Shown piece by piece: positions 27,801 to 35,999 of a DNA stretch of 64,000 nt. The position numbers and the translations under genes are program-made. Source of the DNA: Lewinellaceae bacterium (lineage in GTDB: Bacteria > Bacteroidota > Bacteroidia > Chitinophagales > Saprospiraceae); the NCBI GenBank assembly GCA_020636325.1, contig JACJYC010000008.1:212575-276574 (forward strand). The letters run 5' to 3'. Each line of letters opens with the position of its first letter. Position 1 is the first letter of the stretch. A model generated the notes under the pieces. The model searched no databases. It was given only the letters and a program-made list of their open reading frames with translations, and was not told the DNA's origin.

Positions 27801-28382
27801 ATGGAAACAACGGATCAGGCATTAATCGAAGGCATCCTCAAAGGGGGGACAGCCCGGCAACAGGCGATCAAGGTCATTTACCACCTGGAAAGCCTGCGGG
27901 ATAAAGTCGTCTGGTACGTGCAGCAGAACAACGGCAACCGCGACGACGGCCTGGACATGTTCCATGAGGGCATCATCGTGCTGGACCGCAATATCCGCGA
28001 ACAGAAATTCCGGGGAGACAGCAGTTTGTCGCTCTACCTCTACGCCATCTGCCGTTTTCTGTGGATGAATCAGCTCCGGAAAAACCAGAAAGTAGAGCTG
28101 AAGGAGGACCACAGCGGCATGGATGAACCGAACGAAGAAACCCCCGAAATCGCCCTGATCAGCGAAGAACGGCAACACCTGTTCCGCAAGCTGCTGGGCA
28201 CACTGGGTGAAAAATGCAGGAAAGTCCTGGAGATGTGGCAACTGTCCTACTCCATGGAAGAAATAGCCGAAAAAATGGGCCTGAGCAGCGAAAAGATGGC
28301 CCGAAAAAGCAAGTACCGCTGCATGCAATCACTGATTGAAATGGTAAAACAACAACCGGATTGGCGGGAGCAGCTGGTTTGA
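27801..28382 (+). CDS. ECF-type RNA polymerase sigma factor
   Basis: The 193-residue protein has region 2 (about 45-100, RDDGLDMFHEGIIVLDRNI and FLWMNQLRKNQ) and region 4 (about 125-180, CRKVLEMWQLSYSMEEIAEKMGL) of group-IV sigma factors. The helix-turn-helix SMEEIAEKMGLSSEKMARKSK should contact the -35-type element. The spacing and the downstream membrane-anchored TPR protein suggest a sigma/anti-sigma pair, and the divergent TPR-CHAT gene may be its output or sensor. The stop is followed immediately by an inverted pair of GAGGAATT arrays. Confidence 0.9.
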   Translation: METTDQALIEGILKGGTARQQAIKVIYHLESLRDKVVWYVQQNNGNRDDGLDMFHEGIIVLDRNIREQKFRGDSSLSLYLYAICRFLWMNQLRKNQKVELKEDHSGMDEPNEETPEIALISEERQHLFRKLLGTLGEKCRKVLEMWQLSYSMEEIAEKMGLSSEKMARKSKYRCMQSLIEMVKQQPDWREQLV

Positions 28383-28470
28383 ATGGAGGAATTGAGGAAT
28401 CGAACAATGCACCTTCGATCAGTTCCTCAATTCCTCAGTTCCTCAGTTCCTCATTCATCAAATACTCATC
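28383..28470. repeat. Inverted GAGGAATT array pair between sigma factor and TPR gene
   Basis: Right after the sigma stop, GAGGAATTGAGGAATCGAA (about 28385-28403) is followed by its near-complement TTCGATCAGTTCCTCAATTC (28411-28430), then more AGTTCCTC units. The transcript would fold into a long hairpin just before the TPR gene start at 28473. The frame is open across it, so a longer TPR product (start near 28383) is possible but less likely. Confidence 0.75.
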
Positions 28471-28472
28471 AA

Positions 28473-29243
28473 ATGGAAGACCTCTACGACACGATCGAAC
28501 AATACGTCCTGGGCAAAATGCCCGAAGGCGAAAGGGCCGGATTTGAGGCCCGGATGAACGCCGATCCTGATCTAAAGGAGGAGGTAGCGGCCTTCCGCGT
28601 AGCCCGCCAGGTATTGGAAACGGGCATTGCCGACAGCCTGCGCGCTGACTTTGCCGAATGGAAAGCAGATCAGGCGGACCCTAAGCCTGCGCGCAGGGCG
28701 TTCCTGCGCGTGCATTCCCGGGTATGGGCAGTAGCCGCGAGCCTGTTGCTGTTGCTGGGCATATTCGGTTATTGGCGGGTGTCGCAGTACAGCGGGGATA
28801 CCCTGGCGTCGAATTTTTACGATTCCTCAGAACTGACCGCCGTGCGTTCGGCGCCCGCCGGACAGGGCGAACTGGATGCGGGGCTTTCCGCGCTTAGGGC
28901 CGGGAATTTCGAGGCGGCGGCGTCTGCCTTCCAGGCCTTTGATCCCTCCAACGCATATTTCACTGATGCCCAATACCTGCTGGCCAATACCTGGTACCAG
29001 TCCGGAAAACTGGGCGAGGCAGAAGCGATCCTGAAGCAATTGCAAACCAACAGCGATCCGGAAATCTCCGAAAAAGCCGACTGGCTGCTGCTGCTGGCCT
29101 ACCTGAAAGGTGGACGAAAAGGCAGTCCGGAAACGACTCAATTGCTGGACAAGATCACCGGCGATACCGGGCATTCGTTCTACCCGAAAGCGGTGGAATT
29201 GAAACGGGAGTTGGGAAGCTTTTGGTCGGGGTGGAGCCGATAG
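28473..29243 (+). CDS. Membrane-anchored TPR protein, probable anti-sigma factor
   Basis: This 256-residue protein begins with an anti-sigma-like helical domain (MEDLYDTIEQYVLGKMPEGE, with QYVLG...P..E as in zinc-finger-less Bacteroidota anti-sigma N-termini). One transmembrane helix follows (about residues 88-107, VWAVAASLLLLLGIFGYW). The periplasmic TPR-like part (about 130-230) has AGNFEAAASAFQAF and YFTDAQYLLANTWYQSGKL. This topology suits sequestration of the upstream sigma factor with a periplasmic sensor. The ATG at 28473 is preferred because upstream codons come from the repeat array. It is co-directional with the sigma gene. Anti-sigma function is inferred from layout. Confidence 0.8.
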   Translation: MEDLYDTIEQYVLGKMPEGERAGFEARMNADPDLKEEVAAFRVARQVLETGIADSLRADFAEWKADQADPKPARRAFLRVHSRVWAVAASLLLLLGIFGYWRVSQYSGDTLASNFYDSSELTAVRSAPAGQGELDAGLSALRAGNFEAAASAFQAFDPSNAYFTDAQYLLANTWYQSGKLGEAEAILKQLQTNSDPEISEKADWLLLLAYLKGGRKGSPETTQLLDKITGDTGHSFYPKAVELKRELGSFWSGWSR

Positions 29244-29246
29244 GAT

Positions 29247-29293
29247 TAGAGGGTGAGAGGGTGAGAGGATTAGAGGGTGAGAGGGTGGGTGAG
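29247..29293. repeat. GTGAGAGG-type array beyond the TPR gene stop
   Basis: AGGGTGAGAGGGTGAGAGG units with ATTAGAGG variants start four bases after the TPR gene stop and end near the stop of the convergent gene at 29300. Orientation relative to the TPR gene is the same as in the array after SCO. Confidence 0.75.
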
Positions 29294-29299
29294 GGCTGG

Positions 29300-29701
29300 T
29301 CAGGCGGGGTGGATGCCGATGCGGGAGAAGAGGGTCTTGATCGCTTCAAGGTGTTCCCGGTTGGCGAAGCCCAGCAGGTCCCGTTGTGTGCCGTTCTTCA
29401 GTTTCAATCGCAGGATTTTACGGCCGAATGAGGAAGTTTCTTTCCAGGCTTCGATGTCCTGAATGGCGATTTCCCCTTGCCAGGATTTTCCCGACAATTC
29501 ATACAATGCCGCTGCGGCTAATAAACCAACGCCAATCCAGAGCAAATTAAAAAATCCAGGGCCGTCCCGAAAAATCAGGTAAGTGTTCAATATGGAATTC
29601 AATAATGTGATATACAAAATGAATTGCTGGGCCCTGTACCGGAACCTGACATCGTCGGAAATGGATAGGGAGTGGGATGATGGATGGTATTCAATTTTCA
29701 T
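29300..29701 (-). CDS. Small two-helix membrane protein with PH-like layout
   Basis: I do not recognise a named family. The 133-residue protein has a short N-terminal strand region, a hydrophobic hairpin (about residues 27-44 and 51-67), and a C-terminal half of alternating strands with GEIAIQDIEAWKETSSFGRKI and ending in a helix (REHLEAIKTLFSRIGI). The strand-rich half after two helices resembles bacterial PH-domain (bPH) membrane proteins. It is convergent with the TPR gene across a short repeat array. Confidence 0.65.
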   Translation of the reverse strand: MKIEYHPSSHSLSISDDVRFRYRAQQFILYITLLNSILNTYLIFRDGPGFFNLLWIGVGLLAAAALYELSGKSWQGEIAIQDIEAWKETSSFGRKILRLKLKNGTQRDLLGFANREHLEAIKTLFSRIGIHPA

Positions 29702-29809
29702 AACTAGATGCTTTCCGTATTAAGAATTAATGGGCCGGGCTCCAGCCCTAATGTCCGCAGATTCCAAAGATAAAAACTTCCACAACATTGGGATAGTCCG
29801 GGATAGCAT

Positions 29810-29977
29810 CTATTTTTTTCTCCCGATCTTCACTGTGATCTTCCAGGTTGCCGTCTTGTCTATTGTGATGTCTCCCCAGGCTTCAGCCAATTCGGGCGCC
29901 AGATTTTCAACCGGATCAATCCCGAATTCCAATTTGTATCGCTGTATCGCCGACCAGGTATGAAGCAGGCCGATCAC
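29810..29977 (-). CDS. Possible 55-residue gene coupled to the TIGR04076-like gene
   Basis: A GTG codon (29977-29975) lies one base before the TGA stop of the upstream gene is fully cleared (stop at 29979-29981), so translation could be coupled. The product (VIGLLHTWSAIQRYKLEFGI through TWKITVKIGRKK) looks protein-like, with a Trp-rich helix and a basic strand at the end. It ends in TAG at 29810. It may instead be the tail of a lost longer gene. I do not recognise the family. Confidence 0.4.
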   Translation of the reverse strand: MIGLLHTWSAIQRYKLEFGIDPVENLAPELAEAWGDITIDKTATWKITVKIGRKK

Positions 29978-29978
29978 A

Positions 29979-30395
29979 TCATTCCTTCCAGGGTACAGGA
30001 CTTACCTCATCGTGATCCAGCACCCGCAATTGCTGCCGGTCGATGCGCATAACCAGACCGCAGGCCGGGTCGGGGCAAGTCACCCTGGCGTCGGTTTCCA
30101 TCCAGTCGGCGGGGTGGTTTCTGCGTTGTTTGGCCGGAAGCAACGGGATGGCGGATTGCAGCGCGTACAGGCAAAAATCCGCGCCGTCCGGCAGTGAGAT
30201 CTTGCCGCCTTTCATATAAAAACAATCGCCGACCGCCATGTTGCAGGTGCAGTGCCCGGAAATGGTTTCAACGACCACGCAAAGGTCATACAATTCAAAC
30301 TGGTCATCGCGGAGGTCTTTGCTTTTTTCCATCGCCTGATATTTTGAATACGCGCAGCGGATTATTCTGCGGGTAATATTGGTCTTGTTTATCAT
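29979..30395 (-). CDS. TIGR04076-like small cysteine-rich protein
   Basis: The 138-residue protein fits the TIGR04076-type pattern. An N-terminal strand ends in SGHCTCNMAVGDCFYMKGG (like GxCPxxxKVGDEF), then come PDGADFCLYALQSAIPLL and a C-terminal CPDPACGLVMRI segment. Cysteines at about residues 49, 51, 58, 75, 108 and 112 suggest metal or redox chemistry, but no reaction is known for the family. The start is ATG 30395; an internal Met at residue 22 (MEKSKDLRDD) is an alternative. Confidence 0.65.
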   Translation of the reverse strand: MINKTNITRRIIRCAYSKYQAMEKSKDLRDDQFELYDLCVVVETISGHCTCNMAVGDCFYMKGGKISLPDGADFCLYALQSAIPLLPAKQRRNHPADWMETDARVTCPDPACGLVMRIDRQQLRVLDHDEVSPVPWKE

Positions 30396-30700
30396 TCGCC
30401 GACTCCCCGTCCGACGAAGCTTCAGCGTAGTTGGGCCTCGTCCACCGTCTTAAATCAGCTTACCAATCCTCCCTTCCGCGCAGGCCTTCCCAGGCTTAGT
30501 AATCTGAGCTCCCGTCCACCGTCTCCCGTCCACCGTCTCCCGTCTCCCGTCCACCGTCTCCCGTCCACCGTCTCCCGTCCACCGTCCTCCGCCCGACGAA
30601 GCCTCGGCGAAGTCGGGCCCCGTCTCCCGTCCACCGTCTCCCGTCCACCGTCTCCCGTCCACCGTCCACCGTCTCCCGTCCACCGTCCACCGTCCACCGT
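30396..30700. repeat. Intergenic repeat region: modules P4 and P8
   Basis: No gene is present. It holds P4-type sequence CCGACGAAGCTTCAGCGTAG (30411-30430) and module P8 (AGCTTACCAATCC at 30457-30469 and GGCTTAGTAATCTG at 30493-30506, an imperfect inverted repeat). The rest is the GGACGG heptamer array. P8 recurs at 45734-45775. Confidence 0.75.
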
Positions 30701-30722
30701 TTACCGTCTCCCGTCCCCCTTC
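30505..30722. repeat. GGAGACGG/GTGGACGG heptamer array overlapping the NhaC stop
   Basis: On the plus strand the units are GTCTCCC and GTCCACC, strictly 7 nt. A perfect hairpin GCCCGAC...GTCGGGC (30591-30597/30612-30618, module P4) interrupts them. On the minus strand the array enters the end of the NhaC coding sequence, so the last codons and the stop are array units. Confidence 0.9.
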
Positions 30723-32104
30723 CGTCCAAACCCGCCCAATACTGCCGCCAGCGACATCCCCAGGAGGGCCCATGCAATAAAATTGTGCAGTCCTACCTGC
30801 AACGGCGATACGGCCGGAACGCCGAATTCAGCGCCCGAGGCGGTAGCGTTGGCCATCAGGATAACCGGAATGAAATAGGGCAGCAGAAAGGGAAATACGC
30901 ATACGACCAGGCTCAGGATATTGGCCCGCCTTTTAGCGGGTATCGCCATCTGTTCGCCGGTTTTGTTGGCAAATTCAGCCACCATCAGGATAGCGACAAT
31001 GCTGTGGGTGGTGAGCAAAACAGCCGCGCCCACCGTACCGGCGATCCAGGTCTCGGCGCGCCTGGGAGTACGGCTCCTGGCCGCAGCAAAATCGACCAGC
31101 CGGTTGATCACGCCGCTCGCCCTGAGCGTTGCCACCAGGCCCATCAACAGGATGGTGAAGAAACTGATGCCGACCGCCCGGTTGATCCCGTCGATGACAA
31201 AACTCCGGGCGGTGAAATTCTCCGGGTCGAGGGAAATGACCTGTTGGAAGGACAGCAGCCCCAACGCAAGCCCCAATCCGGTGCCGAAGACCAATCCGGC
31301 CAACAGTCCGTATAACAGATGTTTGCCCCTCATGAAAAGCCAGATGATCAGCACCGGAACCAGCAACATCGGCAGGCCGCGGGGGTCGCCGGTCAAAGCC
31401 GGTCCAGTGGTGGACAGGACTCCGGCGGACAGGCTTGCACTGACAGAATACCCCACCAGGGCAATGGCGCCGGCAGGCAGGATGTACTTGAGCCGACTCC
31501 TCACCGCAGGGCCGATCTCCGCTTGCTGGCTCATGGCGCTGGCAATGGTCGTGTCCGAGATCGGCGCCGTAAAATCGCCGAAGGTAGCTCCGCCGATAAT
31601 GGCGCCGGCCAACGTAGGCAAATGAGCGCCCAGCAACCCGCCTGCCGGGTACAGGATCGGACTGCAGATCAGGATGGTGGCAAAACTCGAACCGGTAGAC
31701 AAGGACACCACGCAGCAAATGACAAATGCAGCAACTACAAAACCGGTTCCGCTCAGGTTCAGGCGGGCCGAAACCCAGGTGAGCGCGTCCACAAATCCTG
31801 TGGCGGTCATCAGGACGCCGATGGTCGAAGCCAGGATCCAGGCCGTGATCATGATCATCACCAGGTCATGCGACATCCCTTCGATCACCTTCCCGCAAAA
31901 CGCATTCCGGTCGCGGGCCAGGAACAGCCCGATGCACAAGGCCAGGATCAGGACCGGCCAGAAGCCGCGCTCGTCCGGCGCGCCGGAAAGGGCAATGGCG
32001 ATCACGCCGCCCATGAAAACGACAAAGGGCAGCAAAGCGCCCAACAGGCCGCCGTAAAAAGACAGCGGGCGCTCGAAAGTTGGTTCGGAGGGGCTGGCTT
32101 CCAT
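30701..32104 (-). CDS. NhaC-family Na+/H+ antiporter
   Basis: This 467-residue membrane protein has about eleven hydrophobic helices and the signature GGATFGDFTAPISDTTI near residue 180, together with VVSLSTGSSFATILI, of the NhaC family. It would exchange Na+ for H+ (or a carboxylate pair in some members). The ATG at 32104 is immediately adjacent to the stop of the aldo/keto reductase, so the two are probably co-transcribed. The C-terminal residues GRKGDGRR and the stop TAA are encoded by the GGACGG heptamer array, a recent-looking fusion of coding sequence and repeat. Confidence 0.9.
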   Translation of the reverse strand: MEASPSEPTFERPLSFYGGLLGALLPFVVFMGGVIAIALSGAPDERGFWPVLILALCIGLFLARDRNAFCGKVIEGMSHDLVMIMITAWILASTIGVLMTATGFVDALTWVSARLNLSGTGFVVAAFVICCVVSLSTGSSFATILICSPILYPAGGLLGAHLPTLAGAIIGGATFGDFTAPISDTTIASAMSQQAEIGPAVRSRLKYILPAGAIALVGYSVSASLSAGVLSTTGPALTGDPRGLPMLLVPVLIIWLFMRGKHLLYGLLAGLVFGTGLGLALGLLSFQQVISLDPENFTARSFVIDGINRAVGISFFTILLMGLVATLRASGVINRLVDFAAARSRTPRRAETWIAGTVGAAVLLTTHSIVAILMVAEFANKTGEQMAIPAKRRANILSLVVCVFPFLLPYFIPVILMANATASGAEFGVPAVSPLQVGLHNFIAWALLGMSLAAVLGGFGRKGDGRR

Positions 32105-33166
32105 TTATGTGCGTTGTCCGTTCAGATTGTATTTCATGATGAGGCCGTGTTTGCCGTTTTTATCCCGTTCCAGGCCGTAGACCGGCCCAAGCGGACCCTG
32201 TGCCCGGCTCGTTATTGCACGGATGACTTCGCGGTCCGCCTCGTCCAGGATCAGGTCGTTCAACTGCCTGAGTTTGTCGAGATGCCGGCGATTGCGCGCA
32301 CCGATGATAACGCCCCCGACCCGGGGTTGATCCAGCATATAACGGGCGGCGACTTCGGCAATACCTGCCCTGTATTTATCGGCTACTGCCCGCAGGCTGC
32401 GCAGGGCTTCCTGGAAGAATTCGTATCCGCCGAACTCGTCGATGATCAACCGGTATTTGGTCAGTGACCTGTTTTCAAGGGGCGCGACCGGGTCGGGGGC
32501 GCCGAGGTACCGGTCGCTCAGGAAACCGCCCGCCAAAGCGCCGTAACACAGAAAAAAATACCCGCAATCCGTCGCGAGTTCCTGCTGGTCGGTCGCCGGC
32601 CGTTGGTCCAACACCGAGTATTGCACCTGATTGGCTATGATTTTAACGCCTGTGTCGAGGATCTCCTTCAAATGAATGCCGTCGAAATTGGTGACGCCGA
32701 TATGCCGGATCTTGCCCGCTCGCTGAAGTTCTGCCAGGTGGTGGGCGGCTTCTACATAACGCGGCTGAGCAAAATCCCACCAGGCAAACTGTACAAGGTC
32801 AAGCTGTTCCACCCCCAACCGCTGCAGTGAGCGGTCAATGACGGCGGTGGTGTCGGCCTGGGTGAGGTTCGGCAGCGCGTCGTAGTCGGGTACGTATTTG
32901 GTGTGGATCTGCACCGGGGGCAGGTCGCCGCGGGTAAAAGCCGGTCGGTATTGCCGCAGAAACCGGCCGATCAACGCTTCTACGCCGGTATAGATGTCGG
33001 CGCAATCAAAGGTCGTAATGCCTGCTTCCACAAAGGCGCGCATATCGTCAACGGCTTCCCGTTCATCAACGGGACCGTGTCCGCCGGCCAGGTGCCAGCC
33101 GCCCTTTATGACGCGAGAGATCGAGTAGCCGGGCGCCAATTCAAGGCGTTCCATTGTTTTTGCCAT
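32105..33166 (-). CDS. Aldo/keto reductase family protein with altered catalytic His
   Basis: This 353-residue (beta/alpha)8 barrel has FDCADIYTGVEALIGRFL (Asp and Tyr of the tetrad) and VQIHTKYVPDYD (Lys). Where the tetrad His is expected (DLxxIHWP) the sequence reads LDLVQFAWWDF, with Ala, so NADPH-dependent carbonyl reduction may be slow or altered. The nucleotide-binding end GGVIIGARNRRHLDKLRQL is present. It lies 5 bases after the DUF885 gene and abuts the antiporter gene, suggesting one operon. Substrate unknown. Confidence 0.85.
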   Translation of the reverse strand: MAKTMERLELAPGYSISRVIKGGWHLAGGHGPVDEREAVDDMRAFVEAGITTFDCADIYTGVEALIGRFLRQYRPAFTRGDLPPVQIHTKYVPDYDALPNLTQADTTAVIDRSLQRLGVEQLDLVQFAWWDFAQPRYVEAAHHLAELQRAGKIRHIGVTNFDGIHLKEILDTGVKIIANQVQYSVLDQRPATDQQELATDCGYFFLCYGALAGGFLSDRYLGAPDPVAPLENRSLTKYRLIIDEFGGYEFFQEALRSLRAVADKYRAGIAEVAARYMLDQPRVGGVIIGARNRRHLDKLRQLNDLILDEADREVIRAITSRAQGPLGPVYGLERDKNGKHGLIMKYNLNGQRT

Positions 33167-33171
33167 AGCCG

Positions 33172-34890
33172 TTATTTGGGTGTCGCTGCCTCAAAGATAG
33201 CGGGAAATTCGTCGATTGGAACTGGCCCTTCGCGCATAACGGCATCCATGAAATCCCTGAGGACAAACCGGTCGCCGAGCCTGGCTTTTTCATTCGCCAA
33301 CAGGTCGGTGAATTGCCGCCCGCCCAGGAAATAGGAGGTCACCTGCATGGGCGAACCCGTCACGCGTCCCCACAGGCTTTTGGCGAACTGGGGCGCCAGC
33401 CGGGAAGTATTCACCGAAAAATCCATCAATTGGTCCTGGCTCCAGCCGTTGCAATGCACTTGTACGGAGGTATAGGCGCGGTTGGCGTTCTCCAACCGTT
33501 TGCGCAGGTGCGCCAGGAAGGTCAGCGGTCGTTCCTTTTCCCAACCCGCATCCAGCAGTACACGTTCGCAAAAGGTGGCCCAACCTTCGATATAAACACC
33601 GTAAGGGAAGAGCATGCGAACGGGATGCGGGGTTTCCCGGCTGGTCTTGATCTGCATATAATGCCCGGGAAACAGCTCGTGGATGACGATCATCCGGTTG
33701 AAGGGTTTGTTGAATGATGACCAGAAATCCCTGCGGTCCTGCTCCGGAAACGTATCCGGAATAGAGGGCAGGTACAAGGTGGTGACCGGGTTGGGGGCAA
33801 AAGGCGGCGCACTGTCCACCCAGCCTATGCGGGCGGCCGGGCCGGCACTTTCCGGCGCGGAAACGATGCGCAGGGTCTGGTATTCAGGTAACGTTGCAAT
33901 ATCGTGCTCCTCAATGAACCGGACGGCCGCGTCGGCCAGTTCCTGCCAGAAGTTGCGGTAATCCTCGCCGCTGACCGGGGCGTCCTTTTCCATATCCGCC
34001 AGGGCCAGTTGAACACAGGTATCGACGTCCGCGGGCAGTGATCGGCCGGGGTATTGCAGGCGGAGGTATTCCTGGGATACCTTGTTCATCAGTTCCCGCG
34101 CCGTTTTGATTTCCTCCAGGGCCATTGCTGCCAGGTCTTCCGGCGTCAGGTCGCTGTCGGTGTAAAGGGCCAGCCGTCGGGCGTATTCCGCTCTTCCCAG
34201 GATCGGGGAGGCTTCCCGGGCGTTGGGCGCCAACCGGGTTTCAGCGTACCGGACCAGATCCCGGATCTGTGCGGCGACAGCGCGGCGCCGGAGGGCAAAG
34301 TCATGGCAAGCGGGGCCGGCAACGGCTTCGGGGAGTTCCTTTTCGTAGAAGTCCGCTGCTTTTTCAAGTTGCCGCAGGCTTTGATCCAGATCATCCCGGT
34401 CAACAGCGGTCAGGGATCGGGTGGCCGCCTCGCAAAGGTTTTCTACGGACCGCAGCCTTTTGCACAGCAACTGCGCTTTCTCGGGCTTATTCAGGTAACG
34501 GGCCTCCAATACCGGCGTTGCAGCTCCCACGATCAGCGAGGTGTACAACTGCAACGAATGCTGGTGGGGGGCGGTTTTCCCCCAGCGGTCCGCTTCCGAA
34601 CGGGCCTGCACCAGCAGCAGCCTGGCGTCAATCCGGTTTTCCCGGGTATAGGCAAAGGCTGTATCGGACAAACGCTGGATTATTTCCCGGTTGAAAGCCA
34701 GCCACTCACCGATGCGCTCCGGCGAGCGGTCTTCGTATTCAAAAATGGCGGTATGCATACCCTGTTCGAGGGCCTGGGAAGGATAGAATCGCTGCCACGC
34801 ATCCAGGTATTCCCGGCCGAGATCACGGGTTTGGCTGAAAGCGAAGCCGGCTGACAGGATGAGCGCCGGCCCGATGAAGTATTTTTTCAT
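33172..34890 (-). CDS. DUF885 family secreted metallopeptidase-like protein
   Basis: The 572-residue protein has a signal peptide (ending near AFSQT, residue 21) and the DUF885 hallmarks. These are MIVIHELFPGHYMQ (HExxPGH, zinc-binding type) and, about 40 residues on, VYIEGWATFCERV (EGWA). These match predicted zinc peptidases. Family members are annotated as X-Pro dipeptidyl-peptidase-like or simply DUF885. A secreted digestive peptidase is the best guess. It is the first gene of a likely operon with the aldo/keto reductase and antiporter. Confidence 0.87.
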   Translation of the reverse strand: MKKYFIGPALILSAGFAFSQTRDLGREYLDAWQRFYPSQALEQGMHTAIFEYEDRSPERIGEWLAFNREIIQRLSDTAFAYTRENRIDARLLLVQARSEADRWGKTAPHQHSLQLYTSLIVGAATPVLEARYLNKPEKAQLLCKRLRSVENLCEAATRSLTAVDRDDLDQSLRQLEKAADFYEKELPEAVAGPACHDFALRRRAVAAQIRDLVRYAETRLAPNAREASPILGRAEYARRLALYTDSDLTPEDLAAMALEEIKTARELMNKVSQEYLRLQYPGRSLPADVDTCVQLALADMEKDAPVSGEDYRNFWQELADAAVRFIEEHDIATLPEYQTLRIVSAPESAGPAARIGWVDSAPPFAPNPVTTLYLPSIPDTFPEQDRRDFWSSFNKPFNRMIVIHELFPGHYMQIKTSRETPHPVRMLFPYGVYIEGWATFCERVLLDAGWEKERPLTFLAHLRKRLENANRAYTSVQVHCNGWSQDQLMDFSVNTSRLAPQFAKSLWGRVTGSPMQVTSYFLGGRQFTDLLANEKARLGDRFVLRDFMDAVMREGPVPIDEFPAIFEAATPK

Positions 34891-34934
34891 ACTGGTTATC
34901 TGTTGTTGGGTGTGCTTCCTTTGGACGAACGGGA

Positions 34935-35306
34935 TCAGACGTGCTGGTCGATCAGCACCGGATTGCCGTCCGGGTCAATGAGCATAATGCTGGCCGGACC
35001 CGTGGTGTTTTCATCGGCTTCCTGCCCTATCCGGATGCCTTGCGCCTTGAGGTGTCGCTGAATGTCCCGGACATCGTCAAAGGATTCCAGGGTGTTGGCG
35101 TTTTCGTCCCATCCCGGGTTAAAGGTCAGGATATTCCCCTGAAACATCCCCTGAAAGAGCCCGACCAGGGCATTCCCGTTTTTCATGATGAGGTAGTTTC
35201 TTGCCATATCACCGGCAAAGACGGCAAAGCCAAGGTTTTCATAGAATTCCTTTGAGGCTTTTATGTCCTTCACACTCAGACTGATGGAAAATGCGCCTAA
35301 TTTCAT
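34935..35306 (-). CDS. VOC (glyoxalase/bleomycin resistance) family protein
   Basis: The 123-residue protein carries one pair of beta-alpha-beta-beta-beta motifs of the VOC superfamily: FSISLSVKDIKASKEFYENLGF at the start and SIMLIDPDGNPVLIDQH at the end. Some VOC proteins isomerise lactoylglutathione, bind drugs or cleave aromatic rings, but the metal ligands that would decide are not conserved enough here to choose. It lies 44 bases before the DUF885 gene on the same strand. Confidence 0.88.
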   Translation of the reverse strand: MKLGAFSISLSVKDIKASKEFYENLGFAVFAGDMARNYLIMKNGNALVGLFQGMFQGNILTFNPGWDENANTLESFDDVRDIQRHLKAQGIRIGQEADENTTGPASIMLIDPDGNPVLIDQHV

Positions 35307-35329
35307 GGTTGCTGTTTTTTGAGCTTAAA

Positions 35330-35902
35330 TTAGCGTTTATTTTTGATTTGAGCCTGATCCTTCCAGGCAGCCGCCGTTATGACCATTTCATTTTCGCTTA
35401 CCCAATTACCGTTCTTCTGGAACCCTTTTTCAATATACATCGAAAAGGCAAGCCGGTTATTGATCAGGACCTTTTCGCTCGCTTTGTTCCAAACGGCATA
35501 CCGTGCGGAGATGCCGGCGGCGCCCAGTTCCTGAAATCCGAACGCCAGGATGGCCGCCAATGCCTCCGTCATAACGCCCTTCCCCTGGTGTTCGGGGTGG
35601 GTCCAGAACCCTACATTCCAGATTCCCTCTCCGCCATCTACCCGAATGGTAATGCGGCCCAATCGGGCAGGGTTCTCTCCATTGGTTTCGATGGTAAAAT
35701 TGAAGGCGGTTCCGTCCATCCAGGCCTTCCGGCTTCGCTCAAGCGGCGCTATCAATTCGGATCTATCCACAGGCGGGTCCCACAACATCCCGTCATTGAA
35801 ACCCGGATATCGCGAGGCCGAGAAAACGAAATCGAAATCGCTTTCATCGGGAATCCTGAGCCTGAAATTTGGCGTTTGAATGATGTAATTTAAAGGCAGC
35901 AT
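35330..35902 (-). CDS. GNAT family N-acetyltransferase (RimJ/RimL-like)
   Basis: This 190-residue protein transfers an acetyl group from acetyl-CoA. It starts with LRIPDESDFDFVFS and has the acyl-CoA binding motif WTHPEHQGKGVMTEALAAIL (Q/RxxGxG/A type). The late strand ISARYAVWNKASEKVLINN is typical of RimJ/RimL relatives that modify N-terminal residues or antibiotics. It is 23 bases upstream of the VOC gene, co-directional. Substrate unknown. Confidence 0.88.
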   Translation of the reverse strand: MLPLNYIIQTPNFRLRIPDESDFDFVFSASRYPGFNDGMLWDPPVDRSELIAPLERSRKAWMDGTAFNFTIETNGENPARLGRITIRVDGGEGIWNVGFWTHPEHQGKGVMTEALAAILAFGFQELGAAGISARYAVWNKASEKVLINNRLAFSMYIEKGFQKNGNWVSENEMVITAAAWKDQAQIKNKR

Positions 35903-35999
35903 TATTGAAAATAATTGATTAAAGTAAAAATATCACGATCCCTGAAACTTATCCGGAGTCAATCTTCCCACTCCTCCTTCAACTGGGATAAGCCCCCGG

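Noticed and set aside
29730..29963. 77-codon plus-strand frame
   Set aside because: Overlaps the better-supported minus-strand 55-codon frame and ends at no family feature.
30450..30777. Open frames across the GGACGG array
   Set aside because: Low-complexity Gly/Asp/Arg/Trp translations of the repeat.
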